Assembly (NCBI RefSeq): GCF_017874215.1
Contig: NZ_JAGGLB010000003.1
Span: 62,001-126,000 of the forward strand
Direction: 5' to 3'
DNA: 64,000 bases
Origin: Paenibacillus eucommiae
GTDB taxonomy: Bacteria > Bacillota > Bacilli > Paenibacillales > NBRC-103111
Position numbers and translations under genes: made by a program. The stretch's first letter is position 1. Every line of letters begins with the position of its first letter. A model generated the notes under the pieces. That model saw nothing but the letters and a program-made list of their open reading frames with translations. It made no database searches and was not told the DNA's origin. Shown here one piece after another: positions 49,637 through 58,303 of this stretch.

Positions 49637-51410
49637 AGTAAGCAGATGAAGTCTTTACCTGCTGCAAATGATCCGAAAGACGTTCCAAAACGGAGATCCC
49701 GTTATGCTCGTGATCACACGCATCTTGAAGAAGCACTATCGCCCTATTAGCCGTATCTGAATCATTAGGCGTCGACCGCTCACCATCGAAAGGAAACATT
49801 TCGCATAACGACTGGAACGATTCTGCGCAAAGGGCATAATGCCGGGCGGCCTCGATAAGAAGCTCCACGGTTTTGTTATCTTTGGTACCTTCCCATTCGG
49901 AAGCCGTCTCCTCAAGAAACCGTACCGCATATCGCCTTGCATCATGCGCTAGTTCCGTCGTATAGGAGTTGCCGTGCTTGTCTACCGTCCGATTACGAAA
50001 TGCGTCAATCCAAGCTTCATAGGCCGACAAGCCATTTGCGCAGCTTTCTTCTACCGATTCCTTTCCATTCGCATGGTCGAGGATGAGTCGAAGCGCTCCG
50101 AGTAGCGCCCCTTCTTTTGTCACGGGAACGGTTCCCGTGATTGCCATGACGAACAACTCGCCCGTCACCGTTCGCCCGAGCCGGTTGTATGGCAACCGCT
50201 CATGTTCATCAACCTTGCGGTGAAAACTTACATTGACATCGCCGACATAGAACTCTCTGGAATTATCATCGTATCCATATATGATACCGAACTCCGGCAG
50301 TGTCAAATCGAAGGATAACACATAACCCCCTCGATCCACCGTTTCCTGGATCAGCTTGAACGCTTCCTCCAATGTCTCGGAGGCGTGTGCGGTAGGTTCT
50401 GCCCCCTTAGCCATTGCAGCGGATCCGCCGCTCACAACGCGGCATTGAAAGCCCAAATTGTACATAGCCTTCGGTAATATGACGTTCCAATCGTACCTGG
50501 TCGCACCGGAAGTATGAATTGAATTCCTTACGATATTAAGCCTGAACGCTTGACTGGTCAATCCCAGTACCTGGGAAATGCTAAGTTCATGTTTGTCGGT
50601 CGTCTCCAGTATGCCATACATGTTGAAGCCCGCCGTTGTCCAAGGTTCGTACGACCATGAGAACGGCGATTTCCAGTGCAATACCCGCGGCTTCTTTAAA
50701 ATCATCTTTTCCATTGTTCCACCCAGCCTTCTATGTGAAATATATCGGTCGAGATCGCGGCGGATGCGTTCTTCCATCAGCTTCTTCTTGGATCTGGACA
50801 ACACCATGTACACGTTGCCAGTGGTCGTCCGATACAGATCGGCAATTTCTTTTGGCGACAATTGCTCGAAGAAGTATGATTCGAAGAAGGCTCTTTCTCT
50901 TTTGGATAGACATAACAACAGTTGTCGGATCGTCTCATACCATTCGCAGCGCGCCAACCGGACAGCCGGGTCTGTCTCATCGGACGGCTCCAAATCCCTT
51001 CGCCGAAGCCGATCAATCAGCCGCTCCATCTCGCTCGCACCAAAGGAGTCATCGTCTCTTCCGCTTGCGGGTAAGCCAAACATTCTCGTCAACGGCTGCT
51101 CCCGCCACAATGTCTTCAGTCGGGTGTATGCTTGATTCCGCACGATCCGATGCAGCCAAGGCAAGAACCGCTCGGCATCCATTAGCGTACCGAGATGAAG
51201 GAATGCTTTGATCAAAGCCTCCTGTACGATATCGTCGGCAGTATAGGTATCCTGCACAATGGATCTCGCCACGCCGTAAGCTTTGGCATGATGCCTGCGA
51301 AACAGCTCGCCGAAAGCCTCACGTTCGCCATCCTGCGCCTTCGCGATCAACTCCGTATCCGTCAAATCTTCGATTAGATGTACCTGAGGTACGCCATTGT
51401 CCCTGAACAA
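49635..51410 (-). CDS. ECF-type sigma factor fused to a BtrH-like C-terminal domain
   Basis: 591 residues. Residues 20-200 are sigma-70 regions 2 and 4 (DGEREAFGELFRRHHAKAYG, ADDIVQEALIKAFLHLGTLM, LSPKEIADLYRTTTGNVYMV). After a short linker (LKKPRVLHWKSPF) comes about 220 residues resembling butirosin BtrH N-terminal/papain-like proteins: FNMYGILETTDKHELSISQV, TRYDWNVILPKAMYNLGF, LTLPEFGIIYGYDD. The last 140 are helical. TTG start, GGAGGG upstream. Such fusions occur in Paenibacillus; the domain may sense or process a ligand instead of an anti-sigma factor. Confidence 0.82.
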   Translation of the reverse strand: MFRDNGVPQVHLIEDLTDTELIAKAQDGEREAFGELFRRHHAKAYGVARSIVQDTYTADDIVQEALIKAFLHLGTLMDAERFLPWLHRIVRNQAYTRLKTLWREQPLTRMFGLPASGRDDDSFGASEMERLIDRLRRRDLEPSDETDPAVRLARCEWYETIRQLLLCLSKRERAFFESYFFEQLSPKEIADLYRTTTGNVYMVLSRSKKKLMEERIRRDLDRYISHRRLGGTMEKMILKKPRVLHWKSPFSWSYEPWTTAGFNMYGILETTDKHELSISQVLGLTSQAFRLNIVRNSIHTSGATRYDWNVILPKAMYNLGFQCRVVSGGSAAMAKGAEPTAHASETLEEAFKLIQETVDRGGYVLSFDLTLPEFGIIYGYDDNSREFYVGDVNVSFHRKVDEHERLPYNRLGRTVTGELFVMAITGTVPVTKEGALLGALRLILDHANGKESVEESCANGLSAYEAWIDAFRNRTVDKHGNSYTTELAHDARRYAVRFLEETASEWEGTKDNKTVELLIEAARHYALCAESFQSLCEMFPFDGERSTPNDSDTANRAIVLLQDACDHEHNGISVLERLSDHLQQVKTSSAY

Positions 51411-51501
51411 AATAACCCTCCATCGCGCACATGATCACAACCTAAAGCATAGACATCGCAACTAGCGGAAACCTAACAAATTGAAAGATTTTTTTTAGAA
51501 A

Positions 51502-51915
51502 TTATTTAGCATCTATATCCAATAAATTTAAAACCTCGTTTAGCTGTTTTTGAAATTCTTTAATTTTCGATTCTTCTTCATCTTCCTTATTTCCTTTTAG
51601 ATTTATTTCGAAGTTTTTGTATATTAAATCTAAATAAGTAAGCGATGTCTTTATCATTAATTCTTCACTACTTTCAGTAGGTGTTGATCGATAATATCCT
51701 AATAGATACTCATTATCTTCATTTGTATATAAGGTTTTGGTTTCAATCTTTTTAACATAAAAATTCAGAATCTCTACAGATTTCTTATAGAAACTTTCGC
51801 TTACGTTTTGTGGCGGGCTCTCATTAGCCGAATAACTATCGTTCTTATTATTACAACCAACTAAAACAAATGTTAATATAGCAAAAATAAGAAAGACAAC
51901 GAATTTGAACTTCAT
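51502..51915 (-). CDS. Lipoprotein of unknown function
   Basis: 137 residues; AAAGGAAATAAG before the ATG. Lipobox LVGC after VVFLIFAILTFV, Cys at residue 21. The mature part is helical and charged (FYVKKIETKTLYTNEDNEYL; GNKEDEEESKIKEFQKQLN). No family recognised. Located beyond element 24, between the sigma fusion and the AlkZ-related gene. Confidence 0.65.
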   Translation of the reverse strand: MKFKFVVFLIFAILTFVLVGCNNKNDSYSANESPPQNVSESFYKKSVEILNFYVKKIETKTLYTNEDNEYLLGYYRSTPTESSEELMIKTSLTYLDLIYKNFEINLKGNKEDEEESKIKEFQKQLNEVLNLLDIDAK

Positions 51916-52225
51916 ATGTTCTTATTTCCTTTCGTCTTTTTACTACTAAAGGCGGATTATTTGACGTTGTGTTTTCGCGTTCCTTGCTTTATACTCATTA
52001 TAGAACAAATGTTCCTGTTTATCAATTATCAAAAAATAGGGTCTAACTTAGCCACGTTTTTTGATATTTTATTAACTGAGCTGTGTCATCACCAGCGGTA
52101 AGACGTGGCAGACGAAATCCCGATTCCTCTTCCACCTCCGCTATCCAGTTCTCTTCCGCTCCATGACTGGAATACCATTTCAAAGCGGCGGTTTTCTTCA
52201 GCTTTTGGCCTAAGCTCATTCAACA
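51916..52225. other. Intergenic stretch, possible protein relic
   Basis: 310 bases. On the minus strand near 52100-52160 a short frame reads WIAEVEEESGFRLP, faintly like the opening of an SMI1/KNR4 protein, but it is too short to call. No other feature. Confidence 0.3.
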
Positions 52226-52894
52226 TCAAATTAGTTCTAGCTTCAACTTTTTGGCAAAAAACTTCAAGGATTTATCAGAACAGGTTTTGGATAATTCCAC
52301 TAACATCATATTTTTCGCCTCCTCAATGGATACATAGTCCATATTCCCTTTGACCGAGTTTAACCATAAGTCTGATGGCTCGTAACACATGCTGCTCCAA
52401 CCTAAATCATTTTCACTTTGTTTTGCTGCTCCAGTGATAACTACATAACCATTATTCTGAAGTTCAACAATTGATTTTTCATATTCTTTTTTATTGTCTT
52501 TTGCATTCAAGCCTGCCTTCACTCGTAAATTTCGAGAATCGATGTTTCCATGCTCCATCAAAACTTTATAGAGATGAAAAGCCGTTCTTGAAATATGACC
52601 ATCATTATATCTTTCTTCGACCGTTTTGTTGAATGTAAGTATAGTTTTCACTATGGGAAAAAGTTCTTTATGAATAAAACATGCTTTGTCACCGAAAAAT
52701 TTTCCGTAAGCAGCCACGCCTTCTTGAACGATCATAACTCGCCATTGCCATGGGTCGGTCTCGGTTCCTGTGTGCCACTGATCGTTTGCAGTCACAGCTG
52801 TTAGCGATGGATATTCAGGAACAAAGCTTGAAAAAGGAAAAATCTTATATTTCTCAACCAATTCTACAAATTCACTGTAGTCTGAAACTTCCAT
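52226..52894 (-). CDS. AlkZ-related protein
   Basis: 222 residues from the ATG at 52894 (MEVSDYSEF), with AAGGAG nine bases before; two or three upstream in-frame starts are close. The pattern DPWQWRVMIVQEGVAAYGKF, DKACFIHKELFPIV and NDGHISRTAFHLYKVLMEHG, with a winged-helix-like part, agrees with AlkZ-related proteins, distant kin of the HTH_42 (AlkZ/YcaQ) DNA glycosylases. Glycosylase activity is not proven for this branch. Single gene between a lipoprotein and a phosphotransferase. Confidence 0.7.
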   Translation of the reverse strand: MEVSDYSEFVELVEKYKIFPFSSFVPEYPSLTAVTANDQWHTGTETDPWQWRVMIVQEGVAAYGKFFGDKACFIHKELFPIVKTILTFNKTVEERYNDGHISRTAFHLYKVLMEHGNIDSRNLRVKAGLNAKDNKKEYEKSIVELQNNGYVVITGAAKQSENDLGWSSMCYEPSDLWLNSVKGNMDYVSIEEAKNMMLVELSKTCSDKSLKFFAKKLKLELI

Positions 52895-52934
52895 AGTCAT
52901 CAACTCCTTTATTCCATTGTTCTGTCCTTCTCTG

Positions 52935-53981
52935 TTATATCTTGTAAACTTTAACCCAATCCTTAAGCATGCTTATTTCATCATTCACATTATGGACGAA
53001 TATATCATGCCCCCAACTTTCTGCAAAGCGTGCATATAGACTGCCAATATTGAAAATCCGACGAAATGGAGCGAACAGGTAAATAGAGTTAATCTCTAAG
53101 TCAGATAACCCTCTAGTTCTTAGGTAACCGTTTAAAAATACTTCTTTGCGTCGTTCTCTTTCCTCCATTGCTTTTGCATCCACTCCAGAGCCAAAGGCAC
53201 TTAGAAAAAGCGATATGTCATATGCTCTCCATCCATACCCACATAAATCGAAGTCGAAGATTGCGGGATTAAGATGTGAATCAAAGCGAACATTGGCCGA
53301 ATAAATATCCCCATGACAAAGACCATATGTAGGCAGACACTTTTTAAAGCTGTTATCGATTCTTTGTTTTATCTCATTTGAAATTTCATGCAAGAAAGTA
53401 TAATCGAAAGAATATATGCTTGAATATTTCATAAGATTGCTCATTGATGTATCGATAAAAGTTGAAGAATCAAGGTGCCAGCGATTTAACGGAGTAATGA
53501 TTTTATCAAACGAATTGTGCATGGAAGCTATAAAGCTGCCTAACGTCTCAGTCATTAAGTCGCCTGTTATACCTTCATTCCCTAACACTTCATTATAGAG
53601 GACACAAAATCTGTTTCCCTCGATCGCATTTAATTCAAATATATAGCTGCCGTTATTCATCATAACCGGTTCGCCAACGTTGATACCGTCCTTTTTCAAA
53701 TGCTTTACTATAACCACTTCTGATTCAATCTCTTCCATTGTACGTAGTCCATGATAATAAATCTTCAAATAATATTTTTTAACGTCATCTCTAACTACAT
53801 ATGTATCGTGCATACCCCTACGAAATAAATGGCAAGAAATCACGTTGTCACCAAAACAATAATTTGAGCAGAGTGTGGCATTTAAGGCTTGGTTACATAT
53901 GATCGATGCTTCGGTTGGAAAAAAACTTCTTGGACTCAAAAATACTTCACATCCCTCGGTTGTTTTATTCTGAAGTACCAT
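52935..53981 (-). CDS. Phosphotransferase family protein (APH)
   Basis: 348 residues of the kinase-like APH fold. Conserved YVVRDDVKKYYLKIYYHG holds the ATP Lys; catalytic loop GLCHGDIYSANVRFD and metal motif IFDFDLCGYGW are complete. The 20-residue N-terminal extension is unusual. Substrate unknown; members of this group also phosphorylate homoserine, fructosamines and macrolides. Weak ribosome site. It has no close resemblance in the variable lobe to the proteins at 10129 or 58304. Confidence 0.87.
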   Translation of the reverse strand: MVLQNKTTEGCEVFLSPRSFFPTEASIICNQALNATLCSNYCFGDNVISCHLFRRGMHDTYVVRDDVKKYYLKIYYHGLRTMEEIESEVVIVKHLKKDGINVGEPVMMNNGSYIFELNAIEGNRFCVLYNEVLGNEGITGDLMTETLGSFIASMHNSFDKIITPLNRWHLDSSTFIDTSMSNLMKYSSIYSFDYTFLHEISNEIKQRIDNSFKKCLPTYGLCHGDIYSANVRFDSHLNPAIFDFDLCGYGWRAYDISLFLSAFGSGVDAKAMEERERRKEVFLNGYLRTRGLSDLEINSIYLFAPFRRIFNIGSLYARFAESWGHDIFVHNVNDEISMLKDWVKVYKI

Positions 53982-54419
53982 AACGAACCTGTTGTTTCAC
54001 CCTAATAATACCATAATCTGGTTAAGCCAACATTCAAAAAAGGACGCTCTCGCGCTTTCGCTTACGTACCGAGATTCGAGTGTTTCTCTCTATGCCATAG
54101 CTTTTTTGGAGTTGGATGTAAGTTCTGCAGTCGTGGTTATCCTCTCTTCGTTGTAACTCAAGTAGGTATGTGCTGCCAGAAGTTTATCTAAGCAGCTTCC
54201 ATTCCCCCTTTTGAGTATTTTATTTTTAAAACAAAAAATCGCAGAGTATATGTATCCGCGATAACTGCGTCATTTAAAGGCTGTTAATGTACTTCTCTAA
54301 ATTCCCTCTGTTTAGCTCAATCAAAGCCCTAGTTTCAAGGAGTTACGGCTCCTAATAACCAGGGCACCGAAGACTGATCGCCACTTTAGAATGGCCTGTC
54401 CTATATCATTTTCTCACGT
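53982..54419. other. Intergenic stretch without a clear gene
   Basis: 438 bases. A possible C-terminal relic on the minus strand (RALIELNRGNLEKYINSL, about 54283-54340) is too short to identify. Otherwise nothing recognised. Confidence 0.35.
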
Positions 54420-55979
54420 TCAATACTTTCCTCGGACTCGATCTAAATATTCGTGCCAAATGCCGCTTTCCTCTTCTGTCATTCCCCCGGTTATTGTGGA
54501 AAAATCTATGGCCCGGTCGAAACTTTCTTTTAATAGAGTAAATTGCTGGAAAGAGGCCGTTATTTTGCTCAACGAGGCCGAACAGGCCAAGTCTTCCAAC
54601 TTCCCTATGTTAGGACAACCGCTTAGTTCCAAGGATTGGAGCTTTTCAAGCTTAGCAAGTAGGGAAATATCCTCAACCACCGAGTCTTTTATAATCACCT
54701 CTCGCAGCTTATGGCATTTCTTTACAAATTGCATATTTAGCAGAGAAACCCCTTCCAGCTCCAGCTTGCGCAAGTTCACGAGCTTGCCTAATACAGCCAA
54801 GTCTCCTTCGGTTATTTGGTCTAATCCGGAAATCGTCAGTTCCTTAAGCTGCTTGAGTTCGGCTATACTGCGAAGCTGCTGTGCATCCGGTGCGGAAATT
54901 TCCAAGGCACGTAGGCTCTTGACCGTCTCCAAGGGTGAGAAGTCACGGATCTGCGTATGTTGGACATTCACTACTTTCAATTTGGGAAGCAAGCTGAGAG
55001 GAGATATATCTGTAACGGCCGTACCGGAAATAATCAACTCCTGTAAATGCTCCAGACTTTGCAGCGGGCGAAGATCCGAAACCGGATTTTTCACCAGATA
55101 CAATATTTTCAACTGCTTGCAGCCGCTAAGTGCTTCGATCGAACAAATTTCATTCACGCTCAGGACCAACTCGCGCACGTCCCCGCACTGTCCCAGTGGT
55201 GTAATATCCGTTAGCCCTTTACCAATAAAAAGAAGCTGCTTCGCACGAAGAAAAGCATCTGGAGAGCCGCTAGTGCCCATAATTCTTTCTTTCCAAGCGT
55301 TATCCAGTCCCTCAAACCATATGTTTACGTCCTGAACACCCGACTCTTCTCGATGCAGCTCAAGCACAGGAAGCTTCATACTGCGAATCGCATCAAGAAA
55401 ATGAACTTCTCCTTCTTTGCCAAAGCTCCATGAGATGTATGCATCATCTTCCCTATTAATACTGTAATTACCTTCCTTAGCCGTATCTCGGATAAATTGC
55501 AGCAAATGAGAAACACTGAGGGCTATCACGTACTTGACCTCTTCGTCTCGCCCGAAATTGATTACCTGTCCTTTTATTCCTTTGTCTGCAGGATCCAGGT
55601 CGATACCAAGGTTATTACCGCCCCAATCTTTGCTGATCGGCACCCAATACCTGTTTATGTACTGTTCCTTAATCCAGTCGGCGGGAACGGAATAATGCTC
55701 CACTTCTATGGTATCATCTTCCAGATCGATCCAAATCCTTGATTCCGCAAGCATGTTATCCAGCGATAGAAACGGCAGTCCAAAAAACAACCCCGGCCCG
55801 CCGTCCTTTTCTCCGTTATGGATCAGGTAAAGCTCCCGAAGCTCAGATGGCAGTCCAAACCCCAATTGCGCTTCCGCTTTGCAAAGGTCCTCCTCCGTTG
55901 CGGGTGGGTTTAACGATGAAGCTAACTGTGGGAGATCACCTTGTAGCAGCTCTATGATTTCTTGAAGCACTTGTTTCAT
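54420..55979 (-). CDS. SMI1/KNR4 domain protein with leucine-rich repeats
   Basis: 519 residues. Residues 1-180 are a SMI1/KNR4 (SUKH) domain: LCKAEAQLGFGLPSELRELY, NGEKDGGPGLFFGLPFLSLD, VPISKDWGGNNLGIDLDPAD. Residues 270-500 hold leucine-rich repeats with the L..L.L..N pattern (LQELIISGTAVTDISPLSLL, LKVVNVQHTQIRDFSPLETV, LRALEISAPDAQQLRSI). GAGGAGGAAATTTG precedes the ATG. SUKH plus LRR could be an immunity or interaction protein; no toxin is next to it. Not flanked by CGTTAG elements. Confidence 0.88.
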   Translation of the reverse strand: MKQVLQEIIELLQGDLPQLASSLNPPATEEDLCKAEAQLGFGLPSELRELYLIHNGEKDGGPGLFFGLPFLSLDNMLAESRIWIDLEDDTIEVEHYSVPADWIKEQYINRYWVPISKDWGGNNLGIDLDPADKGIKGQVINFGRDEEVKYVIALSVSHLLQFIRDTAKEGNYSINREDDAYISWSFGKEGEVHFLDAIRSMKLPVLELHREESGVQDVNIWFEGLDNAWKERIMGTSGSPDAFLRAKQLLFIGKGLTDITPLGQCGDVRELVLSVNEICSIEALSGCKQLKILYLVKNPVSDLRPLQSLEHLQELIISGTAVTDISPLSLLPKLKVVNVQHTQIRDFSPLETVKSLRALEISAPDAQQLRSIAELKQLKELTISGLDQITEGDLAVLGKLVNLRKLELEGVSLLNMQFVKKCHKLREVIIKDSVVEDISLLAKLEKLQSLELSGCPNIGKLEDLACSASLSKITASFQQFTLLKESFDRAIDFSTITGGMTEEESGIWHEYLDRVRGKY

Positions 55980-56322
55980 TGCAAATTTCCTCCTCAGCGA
56001 ATCCTCAAACCTAACATTTAATTATATCCTCAATAAATTCAATAAACACTTCCTAAGTTTCTCTATCGGCTTTCCAACTCAATGCTTATGCCTGTAACGG
56101 GAGTCACGTATTTTCTATTATAGGATTTCAAGTAGAAAAAGTCAGCGGCCTTTGTACCTAATTGGCAGGGTCATGGGAAGCCATGGTTCATAGGGTCGAG
56201 GTCGAGGTCGAGGTCAAACAAGCTATTCCGCCCATTTTAATTATGGGATATAATGAAAACTGGTGTCGGATGTGCTATTTTAGATCGAACACTAGCAAAT
56301 GCCAAAACAAGGAGTTCATAAA
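55980..56322. other. Intergenic stretch with a short GAGGTC tandem repeat
   Basis: GGTCGA is repeated about four times at 56194-56214. No gene or strong structure otherwise. Confidence 0.35.
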
Positions 56323-56577
56323 ATGGACATGGAAAATTATAAAAAAATGCTAATAAAAAGAACAACAGACTGTATTACATATCATGCAAGCCCAGGCCCA
56401 TCTATAGAAAATTGCACAAGCTGGATAAGCGGAAATACATCTGACTTCTTTGATGATAAATCGGATTTAATCATTGATCACAGTTACCTCTTTGGTTATG
56501 GAGCACTATATGTTTTCGCCAAAATCACAACTAATGAAATACAAGATCCCGTAGCAGGTTTTTGGCAATTCTCATGA
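56323..56577 (+). CDS. Small hypothetical protein
   Basis: 84 residues from the ATG at 56323, behind AAGGAGTTCATAAA. No motif recognised. Sequence looks compact and cytosolic (CITYHASPGPSIENCTSWIS; YGALYVFAKITTNEIQDPVA). The four bases of its end overlap the start region of the next gene, so the two are coupled. Confidence 0.55.
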   Translation: MDMENYKKMLIKRTTDCITYHASPGPSIENCTSWISGNTSDFFDDKSDLIIDHSYLFGYGALYVFAKITTNEIQDPVAGFWQFS

Positions 56578-56792
56578 TTCAGCGTATCTTTAAGGTTGGG
56601 ATTTGGCTTATTTTGTTGACGTATCTTGCTCTGATGATTATTGGTTTCTTTCGGGGGAGTTTGACTGGCAGGACTGGTTTTCTAATGACGTTAATAGCTG
56701 GTGCAATTGTCGGTATTTTATATTGGCTCCCGAAACTGTATGCATACTTAAATCGTTGGTTGTATGAGGAGCTGAAAAGAATGATGAAATAA
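56574..56792 (+). CDS. Small membrane protein
   Basis: 72 residues from the ATG at 56574 (MIQRIFKVGIWLIL), overlapping the preceding stop codon. Two membrane helices (WLILLTYLALMIIGFF and FLMTLIAGAIVGILYWLPKL) and a basic amphipathic tail (YLNRWLYEELKRMMK). A terminator follows at 56791. No family recognised. Confidence 0.65.
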   Translation: MIQRIFKVGIWLILLTYLALMIIGFFRGSLTGRTGFLMTLIAGAIVGILYWLPKLYAYLNRWLYEELKRMMK

Positions 56793-56829
56793 AAAACCAA
56801 CCTCACATAACAAAAAAGGTTGGTTTTTT
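56791..56829. terminator. Bidirectional rho-independent terminator
   Basis: AAAAAACCAACCT and AGGTTGGTTTTTT form a 13-bp stem with T tracts on both strands, between the convergent membrane protein and reductase genes. Confidence 0.85.
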
Positions 56830-56833
56830 AATA

Positions 56834-57706
56834 TTATTTAGCTTGGGAGATTCCATGAATGATGCTTGTTAGTGCCTCCTTGATGGGTGTAACTGGACGA
56901 CCGAGCAGCTTTTCAAAATCATTGCTTTCGATCTCCAATGTACCTTCCCGGATGCCTTGCTGGATACCTATGAGAATAGGAATGACGAAATCGGGTACAC
57001 CCGCGCTTTTCATGATTTCGGCAAACTTGGCATCATCGACTTGTTGCACGGGTATATCTCTGCCTAAAACCGTTCCAATAATAGACACTAGTTCTTCTTG
57101 AGTCATCGGTTTACCCGAAAGCTCGTAGATCTTATTCGCGTGCCCCTCTCCCGACAATACGGCTGCAGCTGCCTCCGCATAATCTTGTAGTAATGCCCAG
57201 CCTGTCTTACCCTTTCCTGCAGAAGTCACCCACGGCGCTCCAGCCATCACACCTTGAATGGTTCCGATCTCATTCTCCAAGTACCAGTTGTTTCGCAAGA
57301 AGGAGTACGGAATGCCCGTTTTGATGATGGCTTCTTCGGTGACACGGTGTACTAAAGCAAGGAACAACTTGCTTTCACTTGCATTTGCTGCACTTGTGTA
57401 TGCAATAAATCCAACTTGCGCGCGTTGTGCCGCTGCTACCGCATTTGTATGTTGACGAATTCTTGTCTCGTTGTCCCCATCTGTTGATATGATTAATAAT
57501 CGGTCTACACCAATAAAGGCTGTATCCAATGTTTCAGGGCGGTCAAAATCTCCATGCCGTACTTCTACTCCCCGAGCTTGCAGTCCTTCTGCTTTTTCTG
57601 GATTGCGAACACTAACAGCTAATTGATTTGCCGGTACTGTTTTCAATAACGTCTCTACAACTTTCGTACCCAATTTCCCTGTTGCTCCAGTGACCAAGAT
57701 TTTCAT
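56834..57706 (-). CDS. NmrA/QOR2-type NAD(P)-binding oxidoreductase
   Basis: 290 residues. Rossmann opening MKILVTGATGKLGTKVVETL, then VRHGDFDRPETLDTAFIGVD and the fold-specific YTSAANASESKL and PYSFLRNNWYLEN. Close in pattern to NAD(P)H:quinone oxidoreductase 2 (YtfG) and the NmrA sensors. Its promoter region contains a TTGTAATAATTATTG motif shared with the operator of the Rrf2 gene just upstream (57807), so it is a likely target of that regulator in the response to quinones or electrophiles. Confidence 0.87.
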   Translation of the reverse strand: MKILVTGATGKLGTKVVETLLKTVPANQLAVSVRNPEKAEGLQARGVEVRHGDFDRPETLDTAFIGVDRLLIISTDGDNETRIRQHTNAVAAAQRAQVGFIAYTSAANASESKLFLALVHRVTEEAIIKTGIPYSFLRNNWYLENEIGTIQGVMAGAPWVTSAGKGKTGWALLQDYAEAAAAVLSGEGHANKIYELSGKPMTQEELVSIIGTVLGRDIPVQQVDDAKFAEIMKSAGVPDFVIPILIGIQQGIREGTLEIESNDFEKLLGRPVTPIKEALTSIIHGISQAK

Positions 57707-57731
57707 CGTCGTATTCCTCCTAATATACTTA

Positions 57732-57757
57732 GTTGTAATAATTATTGTTATAACAAT
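57732..57757. promoter_or_regulatory. Putative Rrf2 operator of the reductase gene
   Basis: GTTGTAATAATTATTGTTAT then AACAAT; inverted TTGTTATAACAA core inside it and a GTTACAAC copy after it. Shares TTGTAATAA with the site at 58239. Confidence 0.6.
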
Positions 57758-57780
57758 TAAAGTTACAACAACTTTATAAA

Positions 57781-57804
57781 ATAAAAGCTCTTAAAGGAGC
57801 TTTC
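57781..57804 (-). terminator. Short terminator-like hairpin
   Basis: On the minus strand GAAAGCTCC-TTTAA-GAGCTTTT follows the Rrf2 stop codon directly. Confidence 0.6.
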
Positions 57805-57806
57805 AT

Positions 57807-58223
57807 TTATTTGAATTTTACTGTGAGTTGACTCAAATTGGTCTGTGCCAATCTGTTTTCCATAGCAGACTGAGCCTCATCCAATTCAATTTGAAGGATC
57901 AACTCAATGTTCCGACCGACTGGGCATTGCTTATTCGGGTCGTCGTGTAAACGGAATAATTGGTTTTCTTCTATAACATTTACAGCGCGGTAAATATCAA
58001 GGAGCGTAATTTCCTCTGGTGTTTTGAGTAATAAAGCCCCTCCTACCCCCGGCCGTACTTCCACTAAACCTGCCTTTTTCAGCATTCCCATAATTCTTCG
58101 GACTACTACAGGATTTGTGTTAACGCTCCCCGCAATAAAGTCCCCAGTCATTTCATTGGGATTAACAGCAATCAGGGAAAGGATATGAACCGCCATTGAA
58201 AAGCGCGTGCTTATTTGCTTCAA
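57807..58223 (-). CDS. Rrf2 family transcriptional regulator (YwnA-like)
   Basis: 138 residues. Winged helix with NTNPVVVRRIMGMLKKAGLV followed by EVRPGVGGALLL; C-terminal DPNKQCPVGRNIELIL has the single Cys used by YwnA/HypR-type regulators that sense disulfide or electrophile stress. It is just upstream of the NAD(P)-binding reductase on the same strand, and both promoters carry a TTGTAATAA motif; a full inverted repeat lies over its own start region at 58239. Likely autorepressor. Confidence 0.9.
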   Translation of the reverse strand: MKQISTRFSMAVHILSLIAVNPNEMTGDFIAGSVNTNPVVVRRIMGMLKKAGLVEVRPGVGGALLLKTPEEITLLDIYRAVNVIEENQLFRLHDDPNKQCPVGRNIELILQIELDEAQSAMENRLAQTNLSQLTVKFK

Positions 58224-58238
58224 GCTTTATCACCACCG

Positions 58239-58262
58239 TTGTAACCATTGTAGTTATTACAA
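58239..58262. promoter_or_regulatory. Inverted-repeat operator of the Rrf2 gene
   Basis: TTGTAACCATTGTAGTTATT followed by ACAA: 6-base arms TTGTAA/TTACAA 12 bases apart, with an inner TTGTAGTTATTACAA overlap. Directly upstream of the start codon. Confidence 0.65.
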
Positions 58263-58303
58263 GTTGTTAAGTCAATACCCGCTCCATGTCGACTCCTTAT
58301 ATA

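Noticed and set aside
56194-56214. GAGGTC tandem as a protein-coding VEVEV repeat
   Set aside because: The plus-strand frame through it (56162-56353) has no ribosome site and crosses into the start region of the next gene.
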